A stretch of 58,243 nucleotides of DNA from an uncultured Lachnospiraceae bacterium (GTDB lineage Bacteria > Bacillota > Clostridia > Lachnospirales > Lachnospiraceae): NCBI GenBank assembly GCA_934432595.1, contig CAKRYR010000014.1, positions 1-58,243 on the forward strand, in the 5' to 3' direction. Below the pieces are notes generated by a model. The model saw nothing but the letters and a program-made list of their open reading frames with translations, did not search any database and had not been told where the DNA came from. The stretch's first letter is position 1. Each line of letters starts with the position of its first letter. A program made the translations under genes and the position numbers. Positions 1 through 9,049 of this stretch are shown here, piece after piece.

Positions 1-2
1 GA

Positions 3-161
3 TTTAATAAAACACTAACAAGTTTAGAAATTAATATATCTCCAAAATTAATGATATATGTGGTTTTATTTATGTCAATAGTTCTTATAATTTCTTTACT
101 AATATCTTCGTTAAGCAATTTAAAGAAAAGTCCAAAAGAATTATTAATTGATACAAAATAG
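3..161 (+). pseudogene. 3' fragment of an ABC transporter permease (FtsX-like), cut by an IS66 end
   Basis: An open frame enters from the left edge and gives about 52 residues: one hydrophobic helix (LMIYVVLFMSIVLIISLL) followed by a short polar tail containing SPKELL. That layout, a last membrane helix and a basic tail with a PxxLL-type motif, is typical of FtsX-family permease C-termini (family knowledge). The stop codon TAG at 159-161 uses the first base of the IS66 terminal sequence that starts at 161. The gene was therefore probably truncated by the insertion rather than ending here naturally. The body of the gene lies outside the window, so the family call is moderate. Confidence 0.45.
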
Positions 162-187
162 TAAACCATGCGTACCTTAAAATTACC
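161..187 (+). repeat. IS66-type terminal sequence, left copy (27 bases, identical to 58116-58142)
   Basis: The 27 bases beginning GTAAACCATGCG are repeated exactly, in the same orientation, at 58116-58142. IS66-family elements characteristically begin 5'-GTAA, and both copies sit next to IS66 coding sequence or leader. After 187 the two copies diverge at once, which fits an internal deletion in the left copy. Confidence 0.8.
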
Positions 188-275
188 AATATCTATTATA
201 GAACCTATATCTACTCAAGCTCCTATAGTTCTACATATAAAAGGTTGTACTATAGAAGTCAATAATGAATGCTAA
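168..275 (+). pseudogene. Probable tnpA (IS66 orf1) C-terminal remnant
   Basis: This short frame encodes about 35 residues and includes APIVLHIKGCTIEVNN. That resembles the C-terminal beta-strand segment of IS66 orf1 proteins, which often reads like an ITV/IRI stretch before 'NG' and 'LL' residues (family knowledge). It lies between the IS end and tnpC, in a different frame from tnpC, and stops at 273-275. The length is too short for a firm call. Confidence 0.35.
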
Positions 276-1074
276 GTATGTTAATGCTATACCTATAAAT
301 CGTATGGCAGAAGAATTCAAACGTAATGATGTAAACATATCTCGTCAAGTTATGGCAAATTGGACAATACAGTGTTCAGAAAAATATTTAAGTATTCTTT
401 ATGATGAGTTACATAAAGAATTATTTAATAGTAAAGTACTTCAAGCAGATGAAACACCAGTATTAGTAAGAAAAGATGGTAGACCAGCTGGTTCTAAGAG
501 TTATATGTGGGTATATAGAACTGGGAAAATGTATAATGCTGATCCAATTGTTATATATGAATATCAAAAGACTCGAAAAACAGATCATCCTAGGGAATTC
601 TTGAAAGGATATGCTGGAACCGTGGTAACGGATGGTTATCAGGTATATCATTCTATTGCTGATGAACGAGAAGACCTTATAATTGCAGGTTGTTGGTCTC
701 ATGCTAGACGAAAGTTTGCTGATTTCTTTGCGTGGATAAATGAAAATAAGGGTTCAGTACCAGCAAAATCAGCAACAGGGAAGGCATTCACATGTTGCTT
801 AAATCAAGAAAAATATCTTAAAGTATTTCTTGAAAATGGAGAAGTTCCGATGGATAATAATGCCGCGGAACAGGCTATCAGAGCATTTTGTGTGGGTAAG
901 AGGCTACATATATTTATGGCAGAGGATGTGAATTTGTATAATGAAGTATTAGATAACTATACTTTTGATGTTAGTATTGTTGATTTAGCTTTTAATGATG
1001 TAGTTTTAGATAAGAGTAGATTGAATAAGAATGGTACTTATAAAATTGGTATTTATAAAATTTCTATAAAATAG
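265..1074 (+). pseudogene. IS66 transposase (tnpC) remnant fused to an unrelated 3' tail
   Basis: The frame carries all three DDE-type landmarks of IS66 transposases: D62 in QADETP, D123 in VTDGYQVY and E202 in DNNAAEQAIR, plus the CWSHARRKF motif. The N-terminal third of a normal tnpC (about 500 residues or more) is missing. The segment between HARRKFADFF and the C-terminal part is much shorter than usual, as if deleted between two FF-containing sites. After CVGKR (residue ~212) the family similarity ends. The last ~55 residues instead contain VDLAFNDVV and LNKNGTYKI, which resemble a C-terminal stretch of the neighbouring giant protease (VDMSLYDGL and LNEDGTYTI). I read this as a dead transposase joined to a leftover 3' end of a protease paralogue. 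The first ATG is arbitrary. Confidence 0.8.
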
Positions 1075-1318
1075 ATAAAATTATGTTGAATTATGTTAAA
1101 GAAGTTGGTATACTAGGCGATAGTGGAGTGATAATTAAAATATATTCTAGGACGTAAGGGGCTCTAGTGTGTTATTCTGTATAACATTTCTTTATAATAA
1201 GTTGGTTGTAGAAAATATCTTAAAGATTTTCCACGAATATATATTTATTTAAGGCATATATACAGTTTTAGTTATTGTATGTGTGTCAATTTTAATTGTT
1301 TTTAGAAAGGGAGAACGT
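1075..1318 (+). promoter_or_regulatory. Leader of the subtilase gene; weak promoter candidate
   Basis: This 244-base gap holds no convincing ORF. A perfect TATAAT at 1193-1198 could be a -10 box, but the matching -35 position (1170-1175, TGTTAT) is poor. A strong Shine-Dalgarno sequence, GAAAGGGAG (about 1305-1313), lies six bases before the ATG at 1319 and decides that start over an in-frame upstream codon at 1283. Confidence 0.35.
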
Positions 1319-4300
1319 ATGAAGAAGTTATTTAGTAAGAAGAGAGGGTATGTAATTATTGCAGCAGTTTTAGTTATTAGTTTATTAGCTAGCTATGCAA
1401 TGATCGATTCACGCAATTCATCAGCAGCTAAAGATGAAAAGAAGGTTATGACAGCAAAGGATAGACTTCAAGCAAAGAGAAATGAAACTCTTTCATCATC
1501 ATTAAAGGCTAATGATAAGGATGAGAATGAAGTAGTAAGGGTTATAGTTACTCTTAAGAGTAAATCTGTTGCTCAGGATAATAAGGTTTCTAATTATAAT
1601 TCAAAATTAAAAACTAAAGAGAAGAAAGTTATTAATAATCAAAAGAGTATTATTGCAAAGGTTGAAAAGATTACTGGCAATAAGGTTGTTCATCAATCTG
1701 GATACTTAGTAAATTCATTTTCAATTAATGCTACAAGAAAGCAAATGAAAAAGATTGCTAAGTTAGACGGAGTTAAGAAAGTAACTGAAGCAATTAAATA
1801 TAAAACAAATATGGCAACTGCTGTAGAAGAAGGAAATGCTAAAGCACAATGGGAATCTAGTGATTATGGATATACTGGAGAAGGTGTTGTAGTAGCCGTA
1901 ATTGATACAGGTGTTAACTATAGACATAAAGATATGGTTCTTGATAAAGGAGCTAAGACAAAGTTTACTAAGGAACAATGGAAGGAAAAGATTAAGTTAC
2001 TTGGATATGGTAACTATTTTACAGAAAAAGTTCCTTTTGGATATGATTATACTAAGGAAGCAGATGAAGCATTAACTGGTGGACATGAACATGGATATCA
2101 TGTATCAGGAATTGTAGCAGCTAATGGGGAAGTTGTAGGTGTTGCAAGAAATGCACAAATAGTTGGACTTAAAGTTTTATCAGACGAAGGATGGGGTTAT
2201 AGTGATGATATCGTAAAAGGTATCGAAGATGCTGTAAAACTTGGTGTTGATGTAATAAATATGAGTCTTGGATATGACAGAGCAGTTGTGTCTGATTATG
2301 ATTTTGAACAAGTTGCTATTAATAATGCAAGTAAAGCAGGAGTAATCTGCTGTATATCAGCTGGTAACTCAGGTACAAGTGCAGGATATGGAGATAACAC
2401 TAATATTTTAAATATGGAAGATACTACAACTGTAGGTACACCTATTATAGCTACATCATCATTAGGTGTTGCATCAGCTGAAAATATTAAATATAGAACA
2501 TATTGTACAGGTACATTTAGCATAAATAATGAAAATGTAACTATGGATTACATAGATGCATTTGGCTATGGCTTTGATTTTAAAGATACTAAGATGGTAA
2601 ATGTAGGAGTAGCGGTTGATGAGAATCGTAATAATACATTTAAGGATAGTAAGGTAAAAGATAAGATAGCTGTAGTTCAAAGAGGTACATCTACACTTAA
2701 TGATAAGATATACAACTTATCTAAAGCAGGTGCTAAGGGTATCATTTTAGTAGATACTAATGAAACTATTGATAATAGAATTGAATTTAAGGATTGGTAT
2801 GGAGTACCAACTATTATTGTAAATAAAACAGTTGGAGAAAAGCTTTTTGCTGCAGCAAATTCTAATTCAAAGATGTCATTTGAATCACTTGATAATACTA
2901 AGAAAGTAAGTACTAGTGTGTATATGTCAAACTTTTCATCATGGGGACCAACTAATGAGTTGGGAATTAAACCAGAGATTACTGCTCCAGGTGGAATGAT
3001 TAAGTCTACTTTAAATGGAGAAGATGGATATGCTGTATATAGTGGTACTTCTATGGCATCACCATTCGTAGCAGGTAGTGAAGCTGTTATGATAAATGCT
3101 TTACAAGCAAGAGGTATGAATCTCAAAGGTGAGGAATTAAGCAAATTCCTTAAGAATTCAATGGTAAATACAGCGGATGTTATTACTGATCCAGACTCTA
3201 AGTATCCATATTCTGTTAGATATCAAGGTGCAGGTATGGTAGACGTATATGGAGCAGTAGATAATAATGTATTAGCTACATATAATGGAGAAGCTAAGAT
3301 AGAACTTGGTGAATTAACTGGAACTAAGACTGTTGATATTACTCTTACTAACTATGGTAAGACAGCAGCAAGCTATAGCTTAAAAGAATCTCAGATTTAT
3401 ACAGATAATACTGAGAATAAAAATGTTGGAACTAATGAAGAAGAACATGTATATAATATTTTACCTGTAGAGGGTGCTAAGATTACTTATAATGTAAGTG
3501 AAGTTACAGTACCAGCAGGGGGAAAGGTTACTGTTAAAGCAACAGTTAATCTTCCAAGTACATATAGAAAGAATTCATATGTAGAAGCATTTGTATTATT
3601 TGAAGGAAAAGGCGTTCAAAATATAGGAATGCCAGTTTTAGGATTCAATGGTGATTGGTCAGAAGAAGCAATTATTGATAAGTCAGCATATGATGAAGAA
3701 AATTCAGTTATTGAAAATGCAGGAACAGGACTAGAATCATTAACTTCATTAGTAGGATATAATGAAGATGAAGGTATAGATTCTATATTAGGTACAGAAG
3801 TATATAAAGTTAATGAAAATACTAATAATGATGTAGAATTAAATTCTAATGATAAAAGAAATAAAGTAGAAAGATTAACAAAGAATGCAGTAGCTAATGG
3901 TTTCCTTGATGGAAAAGAATTAGATAAGAGCAAAGCTATTGATGCAAAGGTTGGAGAGACTAAAGAACTTCCTATTATAAATGGTTCAGATACTGCATTA
4001 TATAAAGTATCAAATACAAAGAAAACAGGATGCAAGGTTAATGTAGATGCAAATCTATATCCAGTAGTATTTGTATATGATAAAGATTTGAACTTGTTAA
4101 CTACTAACTTATTCGGCTATATGTTTGGATTCTATGAAGAAGTAGAATTTAGTATGCCAAGAAATCAAGAGGTATATGTAGAAATAGGTACTCTTATGGG
4201 TGAGGCTGGATTATACCAAGCTGAATTTGAGGCAACTGATTATAATGAAGAGACAGATGTTGTTAAGATAGCTAAGGCTAATAAGAAAGAAAATAAATTA

Positions 4301-6664
4301 TATACTCTTAAAGAGAATAGAACTGTCAAGATGAAGAATAATGAATCTGGTTATTTATCAGCAGTATTCACTCCAAAGAAAGATGGATATTACACATTTG
4401 AGGTAGAAACACCAAGTGAATGTGAATTAAATCTATATGAGTATGTATATGACAAAAATGGAGAAATTATAGATAGTAAAGATTTATCAAGTGATTCTGG
4501 ATTTAAGAAGGTAACTAGAGAAGTTAAGTTAACTAAAGGAAGTAAGTGTGTTGTAGATTTAGGTGCTAACAATCTTGGACTTGGTAAGAAAGACATACTT
4601 GCTAAGGTTAAAGTTACTAGAACTACAGGAGAAAATGTATATAGTTTAGATTATAAGTATAATGGAGAAAAAGTTGCATTTTCACCAAATGAAGACGGCA
4701 TAAGAGATAGCGTAGCAGTTGCTTTATCTATCATAAGAAATGCTAAAGAAGTAAGTATGAAGGTACTTGATAGTAATAAAAATGTAATTAGGACAATTGC
4801 AAAATCAGTTGATGTTGCTAAATTATCATATGATGGTATTGAATCTGCTGGAGCTGATTTTCTTATAAATCCTACTACAGGTGATCCTTTATGTTGGGAT
4901 GGACAGGTATATAATAAGAAAACTGGTGAATATGAAATGGCTAAAGAAGGACAATACTATATTCAAGTAGAGTCTAAGATTTCAGAAAATGCTAGACCAC
5001 AAGTAATAACAATGCCTGTTAAGATTGATAATGTTGAGCCTACAGTAAATAAATATGAGGTTTCAAAGGATAATGATGATACTATAGTTACATTTAATAT
5101 ATCAGATGACAAAGCTTTATCATCATACTATTATCTAGATGTTGACCAAGACTTAGATTACACAGAAGAAGAATCTGAGGAATCTTTGTGGATGGATGAA
5201 TTGACATTTGCTAAGACTTATGCTGAAACTGAGAAAAATGCAGATGGTGATTATGTTCTTAACTTAGGAAATATAGATGATAGTACAGTTACTATTATGT
5301 TTGAAGATGAAGCTGGTAATGAAATATTAAAAGAAATCAATGGAACAGATGAAGATGACGTTGATATTGATGATGAAGATATAGATGTTGATATGGAAGA
5401 TTGCGATGATGAAGAAGAATTGTTCCAATTATGTGATGGAGTATATCTAAATTCAAAATTAGAAGACGGTGGATATATCTACGTATATGATAATACAGCA
5501 ACTATATCAGGTGAATGTATTAAAGGAACAGAAGTTACTGTAGAGGGTTATGAGACAGAATATGAGGATACAGAAGATTGGGGAGACATTGAAAATAGTA
5601 ACAACTTCTCAATTGAAATACCTGTAGATGAAACAGCTACTAAATTAACATTACCAATTTCTGTTTCCAGGGATGGACAAGAAGTATTTAGCGATACATA
5701 TGAATTAAATGCTGATAGAACTATTCCTACAATTACAACAATGTATGAAAGTAATGATGTTAGCAAAGTAAATAGTTTTCAAGATGATTTGATAGATGTA
5801 GTTCTATTAAATAAAAAAGCAGCAGATGAAGTTTCGTTTAACGTTAAAGTAGAAGATAATAATTTTGATGAAGAAGCTTTTGAAACATATACTATAAACT
5901 ATGGTGACGACGAAGAAGAGAATGAATGTGAAAGTGAATACTTAGGTGATGGAGTATATAAGATAACAGCTACATTGCCAGCAGGAGGAATGGAAATTGG
6001 CATAATAGTTAGCGATTTATCTGGTGCAAAAGCAAATAAAGTTGTGATGTTGTATTCATTAGATGATATAGAGAAATATAATTTGCAAATAGAGATGAAT
6101 AAATCATTTGTTGATATGTCCTTGTATGATGGATTAATTATTAATAAAGAAGACTTAAACGAGGATGGAACATATACAATTAGTGGTATGTTTGGAGCTG
6201 TACCAGAGAAATTCTTAATCGCTGGTGAAAGAGTAGATGTTAATCCAAAAACTAGAAAATTTGAACATAATATAAAAATTAACAAAGGATGTACAAATTT
6301 AAGACTTGAATTGACAGCAAATGGAGAAACACTTACAGATAATGCACGTGTATACTATGATGAAATAAAGGTTAAATTCAATAATTTACCAAAGCCAAAT
6401 GCTAATGGTGTAATTAAGACTAATAAAGAAATACTTAACTTAGCAGGTACCATTTCATCATATATGGGTGTAGCATCAATAGACGTAAATGGTGATAATA
6501 TATATACATATCCAGATATGGAAGTTGCACATAATAATAAGCAATTAACTAAGAATTTTGATTATAAAATAAAACTTGAAAAAGGTAAGAATATAATTAC
6601 ATTTAAAGTAACAACAGCAGCTGGACATGAAGAAACTAAGATATTAACTGTTAATTATAAGTAG
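1319..6664 (+). CDS. Giant secreted subtilisin-like serine protease (S8, lactocepin/C5a-peptidase type)
   Basis: This is a secreted endopeptidase of about 1781 residues. The start at 1319 has a strong ribosome binding site. Residues 1-36 form a Sec signal peptide (basic KKLFSKKRG, then a hydrophobic core). Residues ~70-165 resemble an I9-type propeptide. The catalytic triad is visible: D196 (VIDTGVN), H258 (HGYHVSGI) and S578 (GTSMASP). A PA-like insert lies between His and Ser (around DKIAVVQRGTSTLNDKI), as in cell-envelope proteinases. Past ~660 come several beta-sandwich (Fn3/DUF1034-like) modules, an acidic run near 1350-1370, and Ig-like C-terminal repeats ending in TILTVNYK-type sequence. 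No LPXTG anchor is seen, so it may be released or held non-covalently. It stands alone with its own terminator. It probably digests host, dietary or bacterial proteins; the substrate is unknown. Confidence 0.92.
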   Translation: MKKLFSKKRGYVIIAAVLVISLLASYAMIDSRNSSAAKDEKKVMTAKDRLQAKRNETLSSSLKANDKDENEVVRVIVTLKSKSVAQDNKVSNYNSKLKTKEKKVINNQKSIIAKVEKITGNKVVHQSGYLVNSFSINATRKQMKKIAKLDGVKKVTEAIKYKTNMATAVEEGNAKAQWESSDYGYTGEGVVVAVIDTGVNYRHKDMVLDKGAKTKFTKEQWKEKIKLLGYGNYFTEKVPFGYDYTKEADEALTGGHEHGYHVSGIVAANGEVVGVARNAQIVGLKVLSDEGWGYSDDIVKGIEDAVKLGVDVINMSLGYDRAVVSDYDFEQVAINNASKAGVICCISAGNSGTSAGYGDNTNILNMEDTTTVGTPIIATSSLGVASAENIKYRTYCTGTFSINNENVTMDYIDAFGYGFDFKDTKMVNVGVAVDENRNNTFKDSKVKDKIAVVQRGTSTLNDKIYNLSKAGAKGIILVDTNETIDNRIEFKDWYGVPTIIVNKTVGEKLFAAANSNSKMSFESLDNTKKVSTSVYMSNFSSWGPTNELGIKPEITAPGGMIKSTLNGEDGYAVYSGTSMASPFVAGSEAVMINALQARGMNLKGEELSKFLKNSMVNTADVITDPDSKYPYSVRYQGAGMVDVYGAVDNNVLATYNGEAKIELGELTGTKTVDITLTNYGKTAASYSLKESQIYTDNTENKNVGTNEEEHVYNILPVEGAKITYNVSEVTVPAGGKVTVKATVNLPSTYRKNSYVEAFVLFEGKGVQNIGMPVLGFNGDWSEEAIIDKSAYDEENSVIENAGTGLESLTSLVGYNEDEGIDSILGTEVYKVNENTNNDVELNSNDKRNKVERLTKNAVANGFLDGKELDKSKAIDAKVGETKELPIINGSDTALYKVSNTKKTGCKVNVDANLYPVVFVYDKDLNLLTTNLFGYMFGFYEEVEFSMPRNQEVYVEIGTLMGEAGLYQAEFEATDYNEETDVVKIAKANKKENKLYTLKENRTVKMKNNESGYLSAVFTPKKDGYYTFEVETPSECELNLYEYVYDKNGEIIDSKDLSSDSGFKKVTREVKLTKGSKCVVDLGANNLGLGKKDILAKVKVTRTTGENVYSLDYKYNGEKVAFSPNEDGIRDSVAVALSIIRNAKEVSMKVLDSNKNVIRTIAKSVDVAKLSYDGIESAGADFLINPTTGDPLCWDGQVYNKKTGEYEMAKEGQYYIQVESKISENARPQVITMPVKIDNVEPTVNKYEVSKDNDDTIVTFNISDDKALSSYYYLDVDQDLDYTEEESEESLWMDELTFAKTYAETEKNADGDYVLNLGNIDDSTVTIMFEDEAGNEILKEINGTDEDDVDIDDEDIDVDMEDCDDEEELFQLCDGVYLNSKLEDGGYIYVYDNTATISGECIKGTEVTVEGYETEYEDTEDWGDIENSNNFSIEIPVDETATKLTLPISVSRDGQEVFSDTYELNADRTIPTITTMYESNDVSKVNSFQDDLIDVVLLNKKAADEVSFNVKVEDNNFDEEAFETYTINYGDDEEENECESEYLGDGVYKITATLPAGGMEIGIIVSDLSGAKANKVVMLYSLDDIEKYNLQIEMNKSFVDMSLYDGLIINKEDLNEDGTYTISGMFGAVPEKFLIAGERVDVNPKTRKFEHNIKINKGCTNLRLELTANGETLTDNARVYYDEIKVKFNNLPKPNANGVIKTNKEILNLAGTISSYMGVASIDVNGDNIYTYPDMEVAHNNKQLTKNFDYKIKLEKGKNIITFKVTTAAGHEETKILTVNYK

Positions 6665-6698
6665 TTTAAAAACTTTGGACAATAAAATTTTTATAATA

Positions 6699-6735
6699 AC
6701 ACCCTACTTCAGTATTTTGAGGTGGGGTGTTTAGT
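6699..6735 (+). terminator. Rho-independent terminator after the subtilase gene
   Basis: A 13-pair stem (ACACCCTACTTCA with TGAGGTGGGGTGT, two G-T wobbles) closes a seven-base loop. It lies 35 bases after the stop codon and is followed by a T-containing run. Confidence 0.85.
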
Positions 6736-6736
6736 T

Positions 6737-6788
6737 ATTTAATAAGAAATTGCGTCGCATTTCTTATTAAATAAGCGACTCTTTGTTC
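6737..6788. repeat. Palindrome joined to a half copy of the GCGACTCTTTGTTC repeat
   Basis: A 14-base arm (6737-6750) pairs perfectly with 6759-6772 around the core TGCGTCGC. Directly after it, 6775-6788 reads GCGACTCTTTGTTC. That is nearly one arm of the palindromes at 18305-18344 and 36662-36693 (GCGACTCTTTGTTA and GCGACTATTTGTTC). It looks like a rearranged member of the same intergenic palindrome family. Confidence 0.6.
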
Positions 6789-6867
6789 TAATTATGGATT
6801 GAAAATTTTTTTTTGATAATATATAATAGTGTGAAAGATTATTTTGGTAAAAGTGTGGAGGGTTAGA

Positions 6868-7353
6868 ATGAAAAAGAAAGTTGTATTTATAGGAATAGGA
6901 CTTGCTACTATAGTATGTGCAATTATAATAGGTATCACAATAGCTAATAATAAAGATAATGATATAGAGTCGAAAAAATGTGCTATAGAAGGCTGTGATA
7001 GAGCACATGAAGATGGCAGCCCAGTGTGTGATAAGCATATGCAGTTTGAAAAGCTATATGTAACTGATGAATCAGATGATTATGATGAAGAAGATTATGA
7101 AGCCGATGATGATTATTATAGTAATGATGATGATAGTGATAATTATATAGATTATTCAGATGAAGACGATAGCTATAGTTCAAGTGGTAATTCATATGAT
7201 AATTCTAGTAGTTCTAGCGGCTCAGGTAGTTATGGATATCCAAGTAATCCAAAGGATTATTCGGATTATGAAGATTATTATGATGATAATGAAGAAGATT
7301 TTGATGGGATAGATGATGCTGAATCATATTATGATGAATATGGTGATGATTAG
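6868..7353 (+). CDS. Small exported/membrane-anchored acidic protein with a Cys/His cluster
   Basis: The protein has 161 residues. The ATG at 6868 is preceded by GTGGAGGG, so it is preferred over the TTG at 6844. Residues 4-26 are a hydrophobic helix (signal anchor or uncleaved signal). Around residues 36-56 there is a C-x4-C...C-x2-H pattern (KCAIEGC, then VCDKH), a compact zinc-binding motif seen in many small clostridial proteins (family knowledge). The remainder is low complexity: long runs rich in Asp, Tyr, Glu and Ser ending in YDEYGDD. It has its own strong terminator, so it is a single-gene unit. The function is unknown. An extracytoplasmic metal-binding or spacer protein is possible but is only inference. 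Confidence 0.75.
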   Translation: MKKKVVFIGIGLATIVCAIIIGITIANNKDNDIESKKCAIEGCDRAHEDGSPVCDKHMQFEKLYVTDESDDYDEEDYEADDDYYSNDDDSDNYIDYSDEDDSYSSSGNSYDNSSSSSGSGSYGYPSNPKDYSDYEDYYDDNEEDFDGIDDAESYYDEYGDD

Positions 7354-7360
7354 GTAAAGT

Positions 7361-7402
7361 AATAGCCAACCTAGAATCTTAGATTTTAGGTTGGCTATTG
7401 TT
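7361..7402 (+). terminator. Strong Rho-independent terminator
   Basis: A 19-base arm (7361-7379) pairs with 7381-7399 with a single G-T wobble, then GTTT follows. It sits eight bases after the stop of the small acidic protein. It also lies in the convergent gap before the minus-strand gene ending at 7441, so it may act in both directions. Confidence 0.85.
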
Positions 7403-7440
7403 TATAAATAGAGTTGTTGTAATCTCTAAAATATGAAATC

Positions 7441-8853
7441 TTATTTTATTTTAGTATAATTGTAATAATAACTATCACTATATATTTTTTTATTATTAAA
7501 AGTTTTATATGGTCTAACGGCAACATAATACCATTTACCAGATGAAAGACCCGTTATTTTCTTTGAAGTACCTTTTGTATAATATTTTTTTACAACATTT
7601 TTTAAACCAGATTTTTTGTATACAATTACTTGATATCCAGATACTCTAGCTGCTTTATTCCAAGTAAGATATACAGTTCTTTTTGCTGGTTTAGTAAATT
7701 TTGTTATTTTTACTTTATCAGGTCTTGTAGAAAATGAGATTGTGATATATGCAAAATCCTTTTTTGAGTTTTTTAAGGTACGTGGATTTAAAACATTATA
7801 ATATGCTACAATTTTATATTTATAAATAGTAGCTGATTTAAGGTCTGATATATAAAGTGAATTTATTGACCAGTCTTTCCAATAAACATATTTTTTAGTT
7901 GATGTATTATACTTATATATTTTATATCCTTTTGCACCATACATGGATGACCATTGTAATCTTGCACTAGTGTTATAAAGGGATGACACTTTAATATTTT
8001 TACTTGTTGGAACGATAACGAAATTTTGCTCTTTTACACCAGCAAAATTGCCTTTTCCTTTAAATTTTATTGTTCCTAAACCAACTTTTGTACGATTACC
8101 GTATGAAACAGTATAGTCTACATCTTTAACTAATTTTTTTGTGGTTCCATCTGCTTGTTTATAAGTAAGTTTGAAACTTGGAGTAACTGCTTTACCTGTA
8201 TAGGATTTATTTCCAACTGTAGCTTTAGCATTACATATATCAATTTTGTTTTCTTTATTTGGGTCTAAACTAATGTACATATATGAGTCTGGTGCAATAT
8301 AATTACGTATTTTAAATAATGGATAACCATCAGATTTATTAAGTAATATAGCATAATTAAATGTAAGTGATTCACCTGGATTCTTTGCATATTGTTTATA
8401 TGAAACTTTATCATTTACATTATAGAAATCATAATCTAATGCAGTTACTTCTTCGCCTTTTGTGTTACATAACATATATGAGTTTAATAAATTAGATGGA
8501 TCTATTGTATCAGTTACTTTTGAAGATGAGTAGTATTTAAAAGTAAGTCTGTATACATGCCATACTGTTTCTGAAGTAGCAGAAGGTGCATTTGTTTTTT
8601 TGCTTTGTACAAAACTTTGCGCTGCAGCACCTGTTAAATATTCATTTACAGTAAGTGATAAAACTCTAGTATTTCCAGCTTGAAAATAACTATATTTACT
8701 TTCAAAATTAAAAGGATATTCAGTTTTTAAACCGATAGGATAATTAATTGAACCAATGGGTTCAGATGCAGCAAATACTGTACTGCACATACACACTATA
8801 GATACAAATAGTGTAAGAAAAAATGTTTTGATAATCTTTTGTGTTTTGTTCAT
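7441..8853 (-). CDS. Secreted protein with MBG-like and fibronectin type III modules
   Basis: This exported protein has about 470 residues. MNKTQKIIKTFFLTLFVSIV begins a classic Sec signal peptide with a likely cleavage after TVFA. Residues ~30-205 are an unrecognised domain. Residues ~210-285 match the MBG/'YTGKAVTPS...DYTVSYGN...GKGNFAG' module common in Lachnospiraceae surface proteins. Two Fn3-like repeats of ~85 residues follow, each with a W/Y-rich core (LQWSSMYGAKGYKIYKY and LTWNKAARVSGYQVIVYKK). There is no LPXTG or choline-binding repeat. The ATG at 8853 lacks a close Shine-Dalgarno. An in-frame TTG at 8868 lies 12 bases from GGAG (8881-8884), so the true start could be either; a hairpin between GGAG and the ATG might bring them together. 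A broken paralogue lies just upstream. Confidence 0.8.
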   Translation of the reverse strand: MNKTQKIIKTFFLTLFVSIVCMCSTVFAASEPIGSINYPIGLKTEYPFNFESKYSYFQAGNTRVLSLTVNEYLTGAAAQSFVQSKKTNAPSATSETVWHVYRLTFKYYSSSKVTDTIDPSNLLNSYMLCNTKGEEVTALDYDFYNVNDKVSYKQYAKNPGESLTFNYAILLNKSDGYPLFKIRNYIAPDSYMYISLDPNKENKIDICNAKATVGNKSYTGKAVTPSFKLTYKQADGTTKKLVKDVDYTVSYGNRTKVGLGTIKFKGKGNFAGVKEQNFVIVPTSKNIKVSSLYNTSARLQWSSMYGAKGYKIYKYNTSTKKYVYWKDWSINSLYISDLKSATIYKYKIVAYYNVLNPRTLKNSKKDFAYITISFSTRPDKVKITKFTKPAKRTVYLTWNKAARVSGYQVIVYKKSGLKNVVKKYYTKGTSKKITGLSSGKWYYVAVRPYKTFNNKKIYSDSYYYNYTKIK

Positions 8854-8862
8854 TTTCTTTCT

Positions 8863-8879
8863 AACCAATTAAATTGGTT
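8863..8879. promoter_or_regulatory. 17-base palindrome between the ribosome binding site and start of the Fn3 gene
   Basis: AACCAATT-A-AATTGGTT is a perfect palindrome lying between the Shine-Dalgarno GGAG (8881-8884) and the ATG at 8853. It overlaps the alternative TTG start. It could be an operator or a translation-controlling hairpin. Confidence 0.4.
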
Positions 8880-8907
8880 TCTCCTTTCTTTCTTTTAAAT
8901 AAGACAC

Positions 8908-8949
8908 ATTGTCCAAGACAATTATAAAAGAGCCTATAATAAATGTCAA
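8908..8949 (-). promoter_or_regulatory. Consensus sigma-A promoter with an overlapping operator-like palindrome
   Basis: On the minus strand TTGACA (8949-8944) and TATAAT (8926-8921) are separated by exactly 17 bases, a perfect consensus pair. It would drive the Fn3-protein gene starting at 8853. ATTGTC-CAA-GACAAT (8908-8922), a perfect 6-base inverted repeat, abuts the -10 box at the expected transcription start and may bind a repressor. Confidence 0.75.
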
Positions 8950-8972
8950 TAAATGTAAATTTATTATAGGCT
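8927..8972 (-). terminator. Hairpin terminator for the minus-strand paralogous fragment, overlapping the next promoter
   Basis: Perfect 14-base arms 8931-8944 and 8959-8972 enclose a 14-base loop. On the minus strand the stem is followed by a CTTTTAT run; on the plus strand by seven T. It therefore could stop transcription in either direction. It shares bases with the -35 region of the promoter for the Fn3 gene. Confidence 0.65.
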
Positions 8973-9049
8973 TTTTTTGTAATAGTTCAGATATCAGCAG
9001 AATAGTTACCCTTTTCTGCTAGATTATACTTAACTATAGTTTATAAAAA

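Larger units (their letters stand above)
161..915 (+). mobile_element. Collapsed IS66-family insertion sequence
   Basis: The element starts with the terminal sequence at 161, passes through a probable tnpA C-terminal remnant and then a deleted tnpC. The tnpB gene, the 5' part of tnpC and the right terminal repeat were not found. The homology to IS66 transposase fades after the residues CVGKR (around 900), so the right boundary is approximate. It is a non-autonomous relic. Confidence 0.75.

Noticed and set aside
2677..3144. Open frame of ~155 codons on the minus strand inside the subtilase gene
   Set aside because: It lies fully antisense to a clear protease gene with catalytic motifs, has no ribosome binding site, and its composition is that of a mirrored coding strand.
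5341..5420. Acidic GATGAAGATG-rich stretch considered as a separate tandem repeat
   Set aside because: It simply encodes the Asp/Glu run of the subtilase and keeps the reading frame.
8931..8972. Hairpin considered as a plus-strand terminator only
   Set aside because: No plus-strand gene precedes it; the nearest genes are on the minus strand, so its main use is there.
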